A DNA stretch of 64,000 nucleotides from positions 1 through 64,000 of the forward strand of contig JAAYCA010000036.1 of the NCBI GenBank assembly GCA_012744435.1, in the 5' to 3' direction. Source of the DNA: Bacteroidales bacterium. Its GTDB lineage: Bacteria; Bacteroidota; Bacteroidia; Bacteroidales; UBA932. The notes under the pieces were generated by a model. That model saw only the letters and a program-made list of their open reading frames with translations, had not been told where the DNA came from and searched no databases. Position 1 is the stretch's first letter. Every line of letters starts with the position of its first letter. This document shows positions 38,797-47,600 of this stretch, piece after piece. The position numbers and the translations under genes are program-made.

Positions 38797-40227
38797 TTAT
38801 TCGTGGACATACAGCTCCCAGCCGAGGTAGTTCTCGATGGCATCCTGCAGGATTTCCTGAACGTGGGTGCGGCAGGCGGCCACGTGGTGCTCGAAACCGT
38901 TGCGGCAGATGTGCTTCATGAGTTTCTGCAGGTTCGGCACCTTCGTGACAGCGATGCAGCCGTCCATGCCATAAGGCTCGTCGGTGATCTCGCCCTCACC
39001 CAGGTAGGCCTTGATGCAGCCCTTGGTGTCGTCCGTGGAAATACGGAAGAAGGTGAAGTCGCCTTCGGACACCTTGGCGCTCACGGCACCGAAGGTCTTG
39101 ACCTTGCCGAGGGTGCGTCCGAGAACGCCCAGCGGCGCGAGTTTGAGGTCCTTGTTGCCCACGAATCCGCAGGGGAAGTTGCCGCAATGGGTACATACAC
39201 ACTTCTCGCGGTCCTGGGCGAAGTTGTTGTTCCAGTCCATGAGGGCTGCCGGTTCCATCGAAGCCAGGGTCAGCGCGTACATGGATACGGCTCCGGCTAT
39301 GTCGGTCTCGCAGGCGCTCGGAATGAGCTTGTCGGAGAGCATGCTCATCATCACGCAGGGAGCGCAGCCGTAGTTGAGCTCAAGCGAATCCCAGCACTGA
39401 ATGGCCAGGGCGTCGCAGCAATTGGCCTCCGTCCAGCGCTCGACGGCGACAGCGAACTTGGTCACGAGCGGCATCTTGTCCTCGTAATTGGCGGGCACAT
39501 CCGCATAGTCGTGGATGGAAGCTTTCTTGGCGAGGTACTCGGGATCGTTGTCGTCGATCTTTTCCGCAGCGAAAATGAGTTCGCTCAGGTCGGCAGGCAC
39601 CACGGTAATGCCATACTTCTGCAGGAGCTTTTCACTGGCGCGGCAGGTGTTGAAGCCCAGCGGGCGCGTGCCGATCTGGCCGATGCGGCAGTGGCGCAGG
39701 CCGTTCACGACGCGGCAGATGCCGGCGAACTTGACGATGTCGGCCTTCACAAGCGGGTCGTAGATGTCGTAGGTGTGCAAGGTCGTATCCGTGAAAGGAA
39801 TGCCGTACTGGTAGAGGTTGTTGCAGACGGAGATCTTGCCGCAGAATGCGTCACGCCGGCTGTCCAGGTCCACCTTGTCATTGTAGTCGTCATAGGCCTG
39901 CACGAGGACGGGAACGCGAAGGTCGGCCTCGTTGATGGCATTGATGATGCCGATCTCGAACCCGAAGTTCGGCAGGGCGACGATGATGCCGTCGATCTCG
40001 TCGCGGTGCTCGCGGAACTGCGCAGCGACCTTCAGGCCGTCTTCACGGGTCTCGATGCTGCTGCTGCCGGTCACGGTGGCGTTTTCCGGGAGAATTACAT
40101 AATCGTACCCGCATTCGTCGAGCACGCGGAGAAGTTCCTTGCGCACGTCGATGGCGAGCGCCGGATTGAAATAGGCACGGGTGCCGATAATGACACCGAA
40201 GCAGAGCTTTTTACCTTTTTTGTACAT
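38797..40227 (-). CDS. Fucose/arabinose isomerase-family sugar isomerase
   Basis: 476 residues of the L-fucose isomerase-like family (COG2407 type), which interconvert aldoses and ketoses with a divalent metal. The N-terminal Rossmann-like halves contain IDGIIVALPNFGFEIG and GQIGTRPLGFNTC. Metal-ligand and catalytic positions are in QCWDSLELNYGCAPCVMMS (Glu near residue 305), PSACETDIAGAVSMY (Glu and Asp), MDWNNNF and CTHCGNFPCGF (His). Many Cys residues (about 18) suit an anaerobe. The FGGY kinase gene is 23 bases upstream, suggesting aldose to ketose followed by phosphorylation. The exact sugar cannot be read. Confidence 0.85.
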   Translation of the reverse strand: MYKKGKKLCFGVIIGTRAYFNPALAIDVRKELLRVLDECGYDYVILPENATVTGSSSIETREDGLKVAAQFREHRDEIDGIIVALPNFGFEIGIINAINEADLRVPVLVQAYDDYNDKVDLDSRRDAFCGKISVCNNLYQYGIPFTDTTLHTYDIYDPLVKADIVKFAGICRVVNGLRHCRIGQIGTRPLGFNTCRASEKLLQKYGITVVPADLSELIFAAEKIDDNDPEYLAKKASIHDYADVPANYEDKMPLVTKFAVAVERWTEANCCDALAIQCWDSLELNYGCAPCVMMSMLSDKLIPSACETDIAGAVSMYALTLASMEPAALMDWNNNFAQDREKCVCTHCGNFPCGFVGNKDLKLAPLGVLGRTLGKVKTFGAVSAKVSEGDFTFFRISTDDTKGCIKAYLGEGEITDEPYGMDGCIAVTKVPNLQKLMKHICRNGFEHHVAACRTHVQEILQDAIENYLGWELYVHE

Positions 40228-40250
40228 AGTAGTTATTGTGTTTTAAGTTG

Positions 40251-41717
40251 TTATTTGATCAGTTGGTTCACAGCGGCCCGCCAGCCGGCATAAGCGGCGG
40301 CAGTCCCGGCATCGGGATGCGGTGTCACGGGCGCTTCACCCTTCCAGACGGAAAGCGCCTCCGCGAAGGAATTCCAGCGCCCCAGGGCAAAGCCGTTCAC
40401 GACAAAAGCGCCGAAAGCGGAGGCATCCTCGACTTCGCTTCGCACCACAGGGACGCCCAGCAGATCACTTTGGAACTGCATCAGGAAACGGTTGCGGGTA
40501 GGGCCGCCGTCCACGCGGATCTCCCTGAGGGCGATCCCGGCCGTGTCGGTCATGGCCTTTACCAGATCGGCTACCTGATAGCCTATGCTCTCCAGCGCGG
40601 CGCGGCACACATGGGCCCGCGAAGACCCGAGGGTCATTCCGCAGATCTGCGCGCGCACCTCCGGATGCCACCAGGGGGCACCCAGGCCGGCAAACGCCGG
40701 TATAAAATAAACTCCGCCGTTGTCCGGCACGGATGTAGCCACCGCCTCGATCTGAGCGGGGCTGTCGATCAGGCCCAGCTTGTCCTTGAGCCAGGTAATC
40801 GTTGCGCCGGTACAGTGGATATTGCCCTCGAAGCCATAGAAAACCTTGCCCAGGGCGGCAAAGCCCACGGAAGTGACCAGGCCCTCGGGAGCGTCGGCGT
40901 ATTTCTCGCCGATGTTGACCATCACCGAAGAGCCGGTGCCGTAGGTGGCTTTCCCAAGACCCTCCTCCAGGCACATCTGGCCCACCAGGGCTCCGTGACT
41001 GTCTCCCAGCACGCCGGCGATGGGAACGGGTTCCGTAAAAGCACCTTCGACCGTGGTCTGTCCGAAGACAGCGTCACAGGGAAGAGCCTGTGGCAGCATG
41101 CTGCGCGGAATGGTGAACAGGCGCAGCATCTCCGCGTCCCAGTCCAGGCTGTGGATGTTGAAGAGCAGCGTACGTGAAGCATTGGTATAATCCGTAGCGT
41201 GCACCGCACCGCCGGTCAGTTTCCAAATGAGCCAGCAGTCGACATTACCCATCAGCAGATCACCCTGTTCTGCAGCTTCCCGGGCTCCGGAGACATTGTC
41301 CAGGATCCACTTGACTCCGCTCGCGGAGAAATAGGGATCGATCAGCAGACCGGTGCGCTCTTTCACAAGCGGGCCGTGGCCCGCCGCCTTGAGCGCATCA
41401 CAGATATCCTTGCCGCGCATGCACTGCCAGACGACGGCATTGCAGACCGGCTTCCCGGTCTTCCGGTTCCACACGACCACGGTCTCACGCTGATTGGTCA
41501 GCGCCAGCGAGTAAGATCCATCCGCCTGGGCAGCCACTTCGCGGATCACCGCCACCGTGTTGGCGTAGAGCAGTTCCGGATCGTGCTCCACCCAGCCTTC
41601 CCGCGGGTAGATCTGCGCGTGTTCGCGCGAGGCGGAAGCAACGACCTTGCCGTTCTCCGCAAAAAGGAACGCCTTGGTGCTCTGCGTACTTTGGTCAACG
41701 GAAATGATATATGCCAT
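40251..41717 (-). CDS. FGGY-family carbohydrate kinase (glycerol kinase-like)
   Basis: 488 residues. The phosphate-binding start is DQSTQSTKAFLF; FGGY-type marks are REGWVEHDPELL, ALTNQRETVVVWNRKTGKP, FAGLGAPWWHPE and the C-terminal DGGPTRNRFLMQFQSDLLG. By motif it is nearest the glycerol kinase branch, but no glycerol genes adjoin it. Its operon partners (isomerase, two-subunit transketolase) point to a ketopentose or branched ketose. It is 3 bases after the transketolase C-terminal gene. Confidence 0.88.
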   Translation of the reverse strand: MAYIISVDQSTQSTKAFLFAENGKVVASASREHAQIYPREGWVEHDPELLYANTVAVIREVAAQADGSYSLALTNQRETVVVWNRKTGKPVCNAVVWQCMRGKDICDALKAAGHGPLVKERTGLLIDPYFSASGVKWILDNVSGAREAAEQGDLLMGNVDCWLIWKLTGGAVHATDYTNASRTLLFNIHSLDWDAEMLRLFTIPRSMLPQALPCDAVFGQTTVEGAFTEPVPIAGVLGDSHGALVGQMCLEEGLGKATYGTGSSVMVNIGEKYADAPEGLVTSVGFAALGKVFYGFEGNIHCTGATITWLKDKLGLIDSPAQIEAVATSVPDNGGVYFIPAFAGLGAPWWHPEVRAQICGMTLGSSRAHVCRAALESIGYQVADLVKAMTDTAGIALREIRVDGGPTRNRFLMQFQSDLLGVPVVRSEVEDASAFGAFVVNGFALGRWNSFAEALSVWKGEAPVTPHPDAGTAAAYAGWRAAVNQLIK

Positions 41718-41720
41718 GGC

Positions 41721-42644
41721 TTATTTCTTTAAAAAGTCAAGTGCTGCGGTTTCAATCCCTTCGGCGTCCAGGCCATAATGGTGGAAAATCTCCTTCGAAC
41801 AGCCGTGAACCGCATTCTCGTCGGGAATGCCGAGGATACGGACAGGGACCGGTGCCTCGGAGAGCGTTTCGGTCACAAGGGCGCCCAGACCGCCGAAACG
41901 GCTATGCTCTTCGACCGTCAGGATACGGGAGGTCTCGCGGGCGGCCTTCAGCAACGCGTCGCGATCGAAAGGCTTGATCCAGGAGAAGTCCAGGACACGG
42001 GCGCCGATGCCCTTCTCCTTCAAGGCCTTGCCGGCCTGCAGTACGTGCCAGACCGTCTCTCCCGCACCAATCAGGGTAATGTCGTTGCCTTCCAAGAGGG
42101 TATTGGCCTTGCCGATCTCGAAGCGGAAGTCTCCTTCATATACATCGGGTACGCCCGCGCGCCCGACGCGCACGTAAACAGGCTCGGGGAAATCGACCAG
42201 GAACCTCACCAGGGTCTCGGTGGCCGCAGCATCTGGCGGCAGAACGATGTTCATGCCCGGGAAGCAACGCAGCGCCGCAATGTCATGCAGGCTGTGGTGT
42301 GTCGCGCCCAGGGCGCCATACGCCACTCCGCCGCTCACGCCGAGAATCTTGACAGGATTGCCGCTATAAGCCATATCCACCTTGACCTGCTCCAGGCTGC
42401 GCGCCACATAAAAACAGGCCGGTCCGCAGCAGAATACTTTTTTCCCGCTGTGCGCCAGACCAGCCGAAATCCCAACGGCATCCTGCTCGGCGATGCCGCA
42501 CTCCACGAACTGTGCGGGAAGTTCCTCGGCGAAGTCGCCCAGGGTTACGCTGCCGCGCGCGTCCGTGGTAACGGCTATGATATCCTTATCCTTACGTGCC
42601 AACTCGAGCAACGTTTCGGTAAAAGTTTTCCTGCAAGCTAACAT
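41721..42644 (-). CDS. Transketolase, C-terminal subunit
   Basis: 307 residues from the ATG at 42644 (MLACRKTFTETLLEL). It holds the pyrimidine-binding domain, with the catalytic Glu in FVECGIAEQDAVGISAGLA and SGGVAYGALGATHHSLHD, and the C-terminal transketolase domain (ITLIGAGETVWHVLQAGKAL, TVEEHSRFGGLG). It pairs with the N-terminal subunit encoded immediately upstream; the two frames overlap by 7 bases, giving one enzyme from two chains. Split transketolases are often catabolic and specific to a cluster rather than the general pentose-phosphate enzyme. Confidence 0.92.
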   Translation of the reverse strand: MLACRKTFTETLLELARKDKDIIAVTTDARGSVTLGDFAEELPAQFVECGIAEQDAVGISAGLAHSGKKVFCCGPACFYVARSLEQVKVDMAYSGNPVKILGVSGGVAYGALGATHHSLHDIAALRCFPGMNIVLPPDAAATETLVRFLVDFPEPVYVRVGRAGVPDVYEGDFRFEIGKANTLLEGNDITLIGAGETVWHVLQAGKALKEKGIGARVLDFSWIKPFDRDALLKAARETSRILTVEEHSRFGGLGALVTETLSEAPVPVRILGIPDENAVHGCSKEIFHHYGLDAEGIETAALDFLKK

Positions 42645-43477
42645 ATTGTTCCCTCCATTTCCTTGATTCTTGACTCGATCTCCTGGATGGCCTGAACATA
42701 TTGTTCCTCCGTAGGGACACCGTGATGCCACTTGGCGACGTTTTCCATATAAGAGACCCCTTTTCCCTTGGTGCTGTGGGAAATGATCAGATGCGGCTTT
42801 CCTCCGCCCGGGTGAAGTTCATCGAGCGTACGCACGATGTCATCCATGTCGTCACCGTTCATCTCTGTCACTTCCCATCCGAACGCCGTCCATTTGACAT
42901 GAATGTCGTCAATCGCCATCACGTCTTCCGTGTCGCCGCTTATCTGCAGATGGTTGCGGTCGATGATCGCAACCAGGTTGTCCAGTTTATACTGGTGGGC
43001 AGCCATTGCGGCTTCGTAGATGGATCCTTCGCCCTGTTCTCCGTCGCCCATCAGTACGAAAGTGCGGTATTGTCTGCCATCCATCTTGGCCGCCAGGGCC
43101 ATCCCGACGCCGATGGACAGGCCATGTCCCAGGGCGCCGGAGTTTACCTCGATCCCGGGAACATTCGAAGTCGGGTGTCCGCCCAGAGGAGAACCGTAAC
43201 GACCGAGGGAATCAAGATCTTCCTTCGGCAGAATGCCTTTCGACTCCAAGGTAACGAAAAGGGATTCCACACAGTGTCCCTTGCTCAAGATGAAGCGGTC
43301 GCGTTCCGGATCCGACAGTTGGTCTTTGGAAATGTTCAGCGTGTGAAAATACAGGGCAGTAAGAACGTTAAGACAAGAGAGATCCCCTCCGGTATGCCCG
43401 GCACGTGCGCTGTAGATTACCTCCAGAAGCCTTTTTCTATTTCGTTCCGAAATCAGTTTTAATGCTTGAGAGCTCAT
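42638..43477 (-). CDS. Transketolase, N-terminal (thiamine diphosphate-binding) subunit
   Basis: 279 residues. The thiamine diphosphate motif is complete: GDGEQGEGSIYEAAMAAHQY to DRNHLQISG (about residues 145-180). The substrate loop GHTGGDLSCLNVLTALY is at about residues 27-43 and RDRFILSKGHCVESLF at about 65-80. It would bind the cofactor, while the next subunit supplies the activating Glu. It is the first gene of the locus and lies 162 bases from the divergent DeoR-family gene that probably controls it. Confidence 0.93.
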   Translation of the reverse strand: MSSQALKLISERNRKRLLEVIYSARAGHTGGDLSCLNVLTALYFHTLNISKDQLSDPERDRFILSKGHCVESLFVTLESKGILPKEDLDSLGRYGSPLGGHPTSNVPGIEVNSGALGHGLSIGVGMALAAKMDGRQYRTFVLMGDGEQGEGSIYEAAMAAHQYKLDNLVAIIDRNHLQISGDTEDVMAIDDIHVKWTAFGWEVTEMNGDDMDDIVRTLDELHPGGGKPHLIISHSTKGKGVSYMENVAKWHHGVPTEEQYVQAIQEIESRIKEMEGTIC

Positions 43478-43508
43478 ATTGTGGTTTCGTTATTAATCTG
43501 TTTTCGCG

Positions 43509-43548
43509 CAAATATAAATAATCAGAACTAGAAAAAAAGAAATCGAAA
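43509..43548 (-). promoter_or_regulatory. Promoter region of the transketolase unit, with shared 14-mer
   Basis: On the minus strand TATATTTG (43516-43509) matches TAnnTTTG exactly and lies about 32 bases before the start at 43477. AAAAGAAATCGAAA (43535-43548, + strand) lies 18 bases upstream of it, where a -33 element or activator site belongs. The same 14 bases occupy the same place before the DUF1593 unit at 28955-28968. Confidence 0.55.
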
Positions 43549-43587
43549 GTTATTTTCATTTTTTCTCTTTTAATATTCTGTTTCTGT

Positions 43588-43618
43588 TTTGAAAGGAGTT
43601 TTTTTAATCGTATTTTTG
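43588..43618 (+). promoter_or_regulatory. Promoter of the DeoR-family regulator
   Basis: TTTG (43588-43591), 19 bases, TATTTTTG (43611-43618): an exact match to the Bacteroidetes -33/-7 pattern. The leader to the ATG at 43640 would be about 18 bases. Confidence 0.78.
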
Positions 43619-43639
43619 TATCAGAGAACAACGACAATC

Positions 43640-44401
43640 ATGACACCTTTAAACCAGCGCAGGCAAGAGATCCTGAATCTGATCCGCGAAGACGGACATG
43701 CCAAAGTCCAAAAGCTTTCGAAAATCTTCAAGGTTTCCGACGTAACGATCCGTCAGGACCTCGAAGTCCTCGAGGAAATGGGATTCGTGCTCCGCGAGCA
43801 TGGCGGAGCACGGCTGAAGGACGTCGGCAGCTTTGCCGTCACCGGCACGCTTCTGAACGAAAGCAAGATGAAGGAAGAAAAGAAAGAAATTGCCCTCAAA
43901 GCGCTGGCACTCATCCAGGAAGGCGACAGCATCATTCTGGATTCCGGGACCACCACAACGGAACTGGCCAAGCTCATGACCGGATTCAAGGAGCTCAACG
44001 TCATCACCAACGCCCTCAATATCGCCATGATCCTGGGCGGTAATCCGGGCATCAACCTGATGGTCTCCGGCGGTGAATTCAAGGCTTCTACCCTGTCCCT
44101 CACCGGAGACATGGCGGCCGCTTCCTTCAAGGGAATCCACGTGGACAAGTGTTTCCTGGCCACGGCCGGCATCTCCCCGGACATGCAGCTCACCTACCCG
44201 TCCCTGAGCGACCTGGTCGTGAAATCAGCCATGATCCGGGCTGCCGGCAAGGTCTATCTGCTGGCCGACTCCTCCAAGATTGGCATCAGTTCCTTCGCCA
44301 GCCTGGGTCGCCTGTCCCTCATCGATACGCTCATCACCGACAGCAAGATCAAAGCGGAACAAATTGAAACCATCCGGGAGCTGAAAGTCGAAATTCTATA
44401 G
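43640..44401 (+). CDS. DeoR-family transcriptional regulator
   Basis: 253 residues from the ATG at 43640; a longer reading from 43589 covers the promoter. The winged helix-turn-helix is RRQEILNLIREDGHAKVQKLSKIFKVS followed by VTIRQDLEVLEEMGFVLREHGGA. The sensor domain then has SIILDSGTTTTELAKLM, the phosphosugar-binding loop of the family, and ends with ITDSKIKAEQIETIRE. DeoR-type proteins usually repress sugar genes until a phosphorylated intermediate binds. It is divergent from the transketolase genes, so a phosphosugar made by the FGGY kinase is a good inducer candidate. Confidence 0.92.
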   Translation: MTPLNQRRQEILNLIREDGHAKVQKLSKIFKVSDVTIRQDLEVLEEMGFVLREHGGARLKDVGSFAVTGTLLNESKMKEEKKEIALKALALIQEGDSIILDSGTTTTELAKLMTGFKELNVITNALNIAMILGGNPGINLMVSGGEFKASTLSLTGDMAAASFKGIHVDKCFLATAGISPDMQLTYPSLSDLVVKSAMIRAAGKVYLLADSSKIGISSFASLGRLSLIDTLITDSKIKAEQIETIRELKVEIL

Positions 44402-44405
44402 AATA

Positions 44406-44431
44406 AGCCTGCCGGAAAATACCGGCAGGCT
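44406..44431. terminator. Hairpin between converging deoR-family gene and kinase gene
   Basis: The stem AGCCTGCCGG / CCGGCAGGCT (44406-44415 and 44422-44431) begins 5 bases after the regulator stop. There is no T-run on the + strand; on the minus strand it is followed by TTATTC. It probably ends transcription in one or both directions. Confidence 0.6.
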
Positions 44432-44510
44432 ACCCAACCAAAAACAGTGTTTACTTAACCATACGCAAGTCCTTGTTAAGGGCTATGCGTATAATCCCTA
44501 TTATTTACCG
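44406..44510 (-). ncRNA. Candidate small RNA
   Basis: On the minus strand TATATTTG (44521-44514) is an exact -7 element. About 80 bases on comes the hairpin at 44406-44431. Between them ATACGCA and TGCGTAT (about 44462-44493) pair, with inner pairing of CCTT and AAGG around AAC. No protein is encoded. The -33 partner is poor (CAAA at 44539-44542, spacing 17), so this rests on structure only. Confidence 0.28.
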
Positions 44511-44617
44511 CTGCAAATATAAAAAAATAAAAGATATTCAAAAAGAATTCAAAAGAAAAATCGAAAGATTTTATATTTTTCTCGAGACATAACTCGATTC
44601 TCGCATGATACCGTGTT

Positions 44618-47600
44618 TCAGATCGGGTAGCTCACGGTAAAGCAGGCTCCGCCGAGGGTGAAGGAACGGGAGTAGGAGATGGAGGCGCCGCAGCGCTCGA
44701 GGATGCTCCGGCTGATGGCGAGCCCGAGGCCGGAGCCGCCGTTCTTGGTGGTGAAGTTCGGCGTGAAGAGCCGTTCGACGTTCTCTTCCGACACACCCGG
44801 CCCGTTGTCCTCGACGACGATGTCCCAGAAGCCGTCGCGCACGGACTTGCGCAGCGAAACGATGACGCGGCCGTCCGGCGCATCGCCGATGGCCTGCACG
44901 GCATTGCCCAGCAGGTTCACGAACACGCGGGTGAGCTGGGGCTTGGGACCCTGGATCACGACGTTGGAGAGGCCGAGATAGTCGAAGCGGATGTTGTCCC
45001 GGTTGTCGAACATGGAGATCTCCTCGTGCAGGAGCCTGTCCAGCACGATCTCCGTGGGCTCTTCGGTGTAGAGTTTGGCGAAGGTGGAGAATTCGTTGGC
45101 CGTGTCGGTGAGGATGTCGATATGGTCGAGGATCACCTTGCTGGCTTCCTCGAAGCGCTCCTGCCAGGCAGGATCCCCCTTCTGCTTGAGCCGGATCACC
45201 CGCTGGAGCTGAAGCTTCATCGGGGTGAGCGGATTCTTGATCTCGTGCGCCACCTGGCGCGCCATGCCGCTCCAGGCCTTGTCGCGCTCGGCCTGCGCCA
45301 GTTTACGCGAACTCTCGGACAGCTCCGTGACCATGCGGTTGTAAGCCTGGACGATGGAAGATATCTCATCGGAACGGTCATAGTCGATATACTCCAGCGA
45401 GCCCAGGTCCGCTTTGTCCATCTTTCCGCTCATCTCGCTGAGCGGCTTGAACATGCGGTCCACGATGCGCGACACCATAAAGAGCGCCATCAGCAGGAAG
45501 AGCAGGAACAGCGACAGGATCGACATCGAGTGCATGACCGCATCCGCCTCGAAGTCGTAGGTTTCCTCATTGTACGGGGAGCAGAGGATGGCCACCAGCG
45601 AGTCGTCCGCGGCAAACAACGGTGCGTACATGCTGTAGTATTTCTGCATGCCGAGGCGTTCCTGCTGGATATACTGGCGGCGGTTGCGGTACATGATATT
45701 GTAGTAGGCGGTGCCGTTCATCCGCTCCTGGGCCATCAGCTGATCGGATACGACCGCGGTGGTACTGAAAAGCATTCGCCCGTCGGATGAATAGAGCGTG
45801 ATATCGGAGCCCGTCTCGCCGCTGACCTGCTCGACGAGCATCCTGAGCGCCTGCCAGTCCGTTTGACCGGCGGAAGGGAGCCCCTCCAGGCCGGCATCCA
45901 TAATGGCGATGATGGAGTTGATCTTGTCCGACATCACCGACTGGCGGTTGCTGTCGTTGCGGGAATACACGAACAGCACGCTCACCAGCGCCATGACCAG
46001 GAGGGTAAGCAGCAGCGAGACCAGCAGGATCGCGGAGATCCGGGTCTTGAAATAGGATTGCTGGAAGACGGGAGCCTTGGGCCGCCGGAGTACGATGGTC
46101 GAAAAGGCCAGGAAAGTCAGCAGCGCCACCAGCACGCCGGCCACGACATACGACAGCGGACTGATGCTCGTCCGTGAGATGACCACGGACTCCGATTCGC
46201 CTACCACGTTCAGGAAGTGGGTGTAGCCGCCCATCTTGAAATGGTTGCGGCGCGCGCCGTACATTTGTACGTACAAATCGTCGTCCATGCGCGTGGGATA
46301 CGGGTAACGGCCCTTGTATGCCTGCAGCGTGCGATCGGAATAACGGGCATAGGAATAACCGGACGGGAGGGCCACCTGGCCGGGCGGCGTGATACCGAAG
46401 ATGCCGGCATAGCCCCGCCCACCCCGGACTTCCCGCAGCCCCACCCGGACCAGGACCCGGGAAATGGTCCCCTCTTCCGAGAGGTAGTAGAAGACGCCGG
46501 CGTAGTACGGCCGGCCGGTGTCGCGCTTGATGTACAGGAAACGCGAGTTATCCGCGATCGGAACGCCGTCCCGCAGGGTGGTGTTGTATTCGATGGCCGC
46601 CTGACGCGTGTTGTTGAATTCGTTGAACACACGGGCCGTCACGAGGTAATCCCGCTCTCCCCCCGCGAAATAATAATCCGAGATACGGCTCTGGACGGCC
46701 TGGTCCGATCCCTGGAATTGCGAGAGCGCCGCCAGGATCATGTCGTCTGCAATCTGCGCCTCGATCCGGCGCAGACGCATCTCCATCGCGATGTCCCGGT
46801 CAAAGACCAGCCGGTTGGCCAGCAGCTCGGCCCGGTCTTCCTCCTTCCGGAAACCCAGCATCGCCGCTGTCGTGACCAGATACACGCCGACCAGCAGGGA
46901 CAGGATCACCCGTCCGGTGAGCGAGAAGGGATCGAGGCGGTGTCCCGTGAACTCGCTGACGGCGGGAACGGCCAGCTCCAGCAAAAGCGGGACGCTGAGC
47001 AGCATCGTGATGAACGACAGGTACACCAGCACGCTGAAAGGGCTCAGCTGAGCCAGTTTGTACAGCTCCAGGGAAAAGCCCGAGTTGAGGATGATGCTCC
47101 GCAAGGCCGCCTGCGAATAAAACAGGATCCCTATGACGGCGAGCACCGCACAGACGGCCAGGGCGAGCTTCCGCCCACGCGTGCCCATACGGGCCACCAG
47201 GTCCTTCCGGGCCATGTAGAAACAGACCGACAGGACAAGGATGGCCAGGTTGATCAGAATCACCGCACCCAGCGAATACAGCAGCTCTCCTCCGGCAAAG
47301 AGCATCGGCGAGAAGATCAGGATGCGGTTGCGCGAAAACTTTCCCCAGAAATACAGGCCGGAGAGCAGCACGACCACACCCGGAGCGACCACAGACAGGC
47401 GCCGGACGGAACGCTCCGCGTCAAAATACAGGAGAAAGGATGTCAGGATGAGGGCTAGGGCAAGCCACACCAACGGGGAAGAATCCCGGCTGACGGAAAG
47501 GAATTCGCCCGTGACCTTGAATTGCGGTCTTCCCTGCACGCTCACGGTCGTGCCCCCGCTTTCCGAGACGGGCCGGATGGCATAGCGTCGGGACAGGCGG

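Noticed and set aside
44402..44617. A tRNA gene or CRISPR-like repeat in the largest intergenic gap
   Set aside because: No cloverleaf, anticodon arm or regularly spaced repeat can be made; only two hairpins and AT-rich DNA are present.
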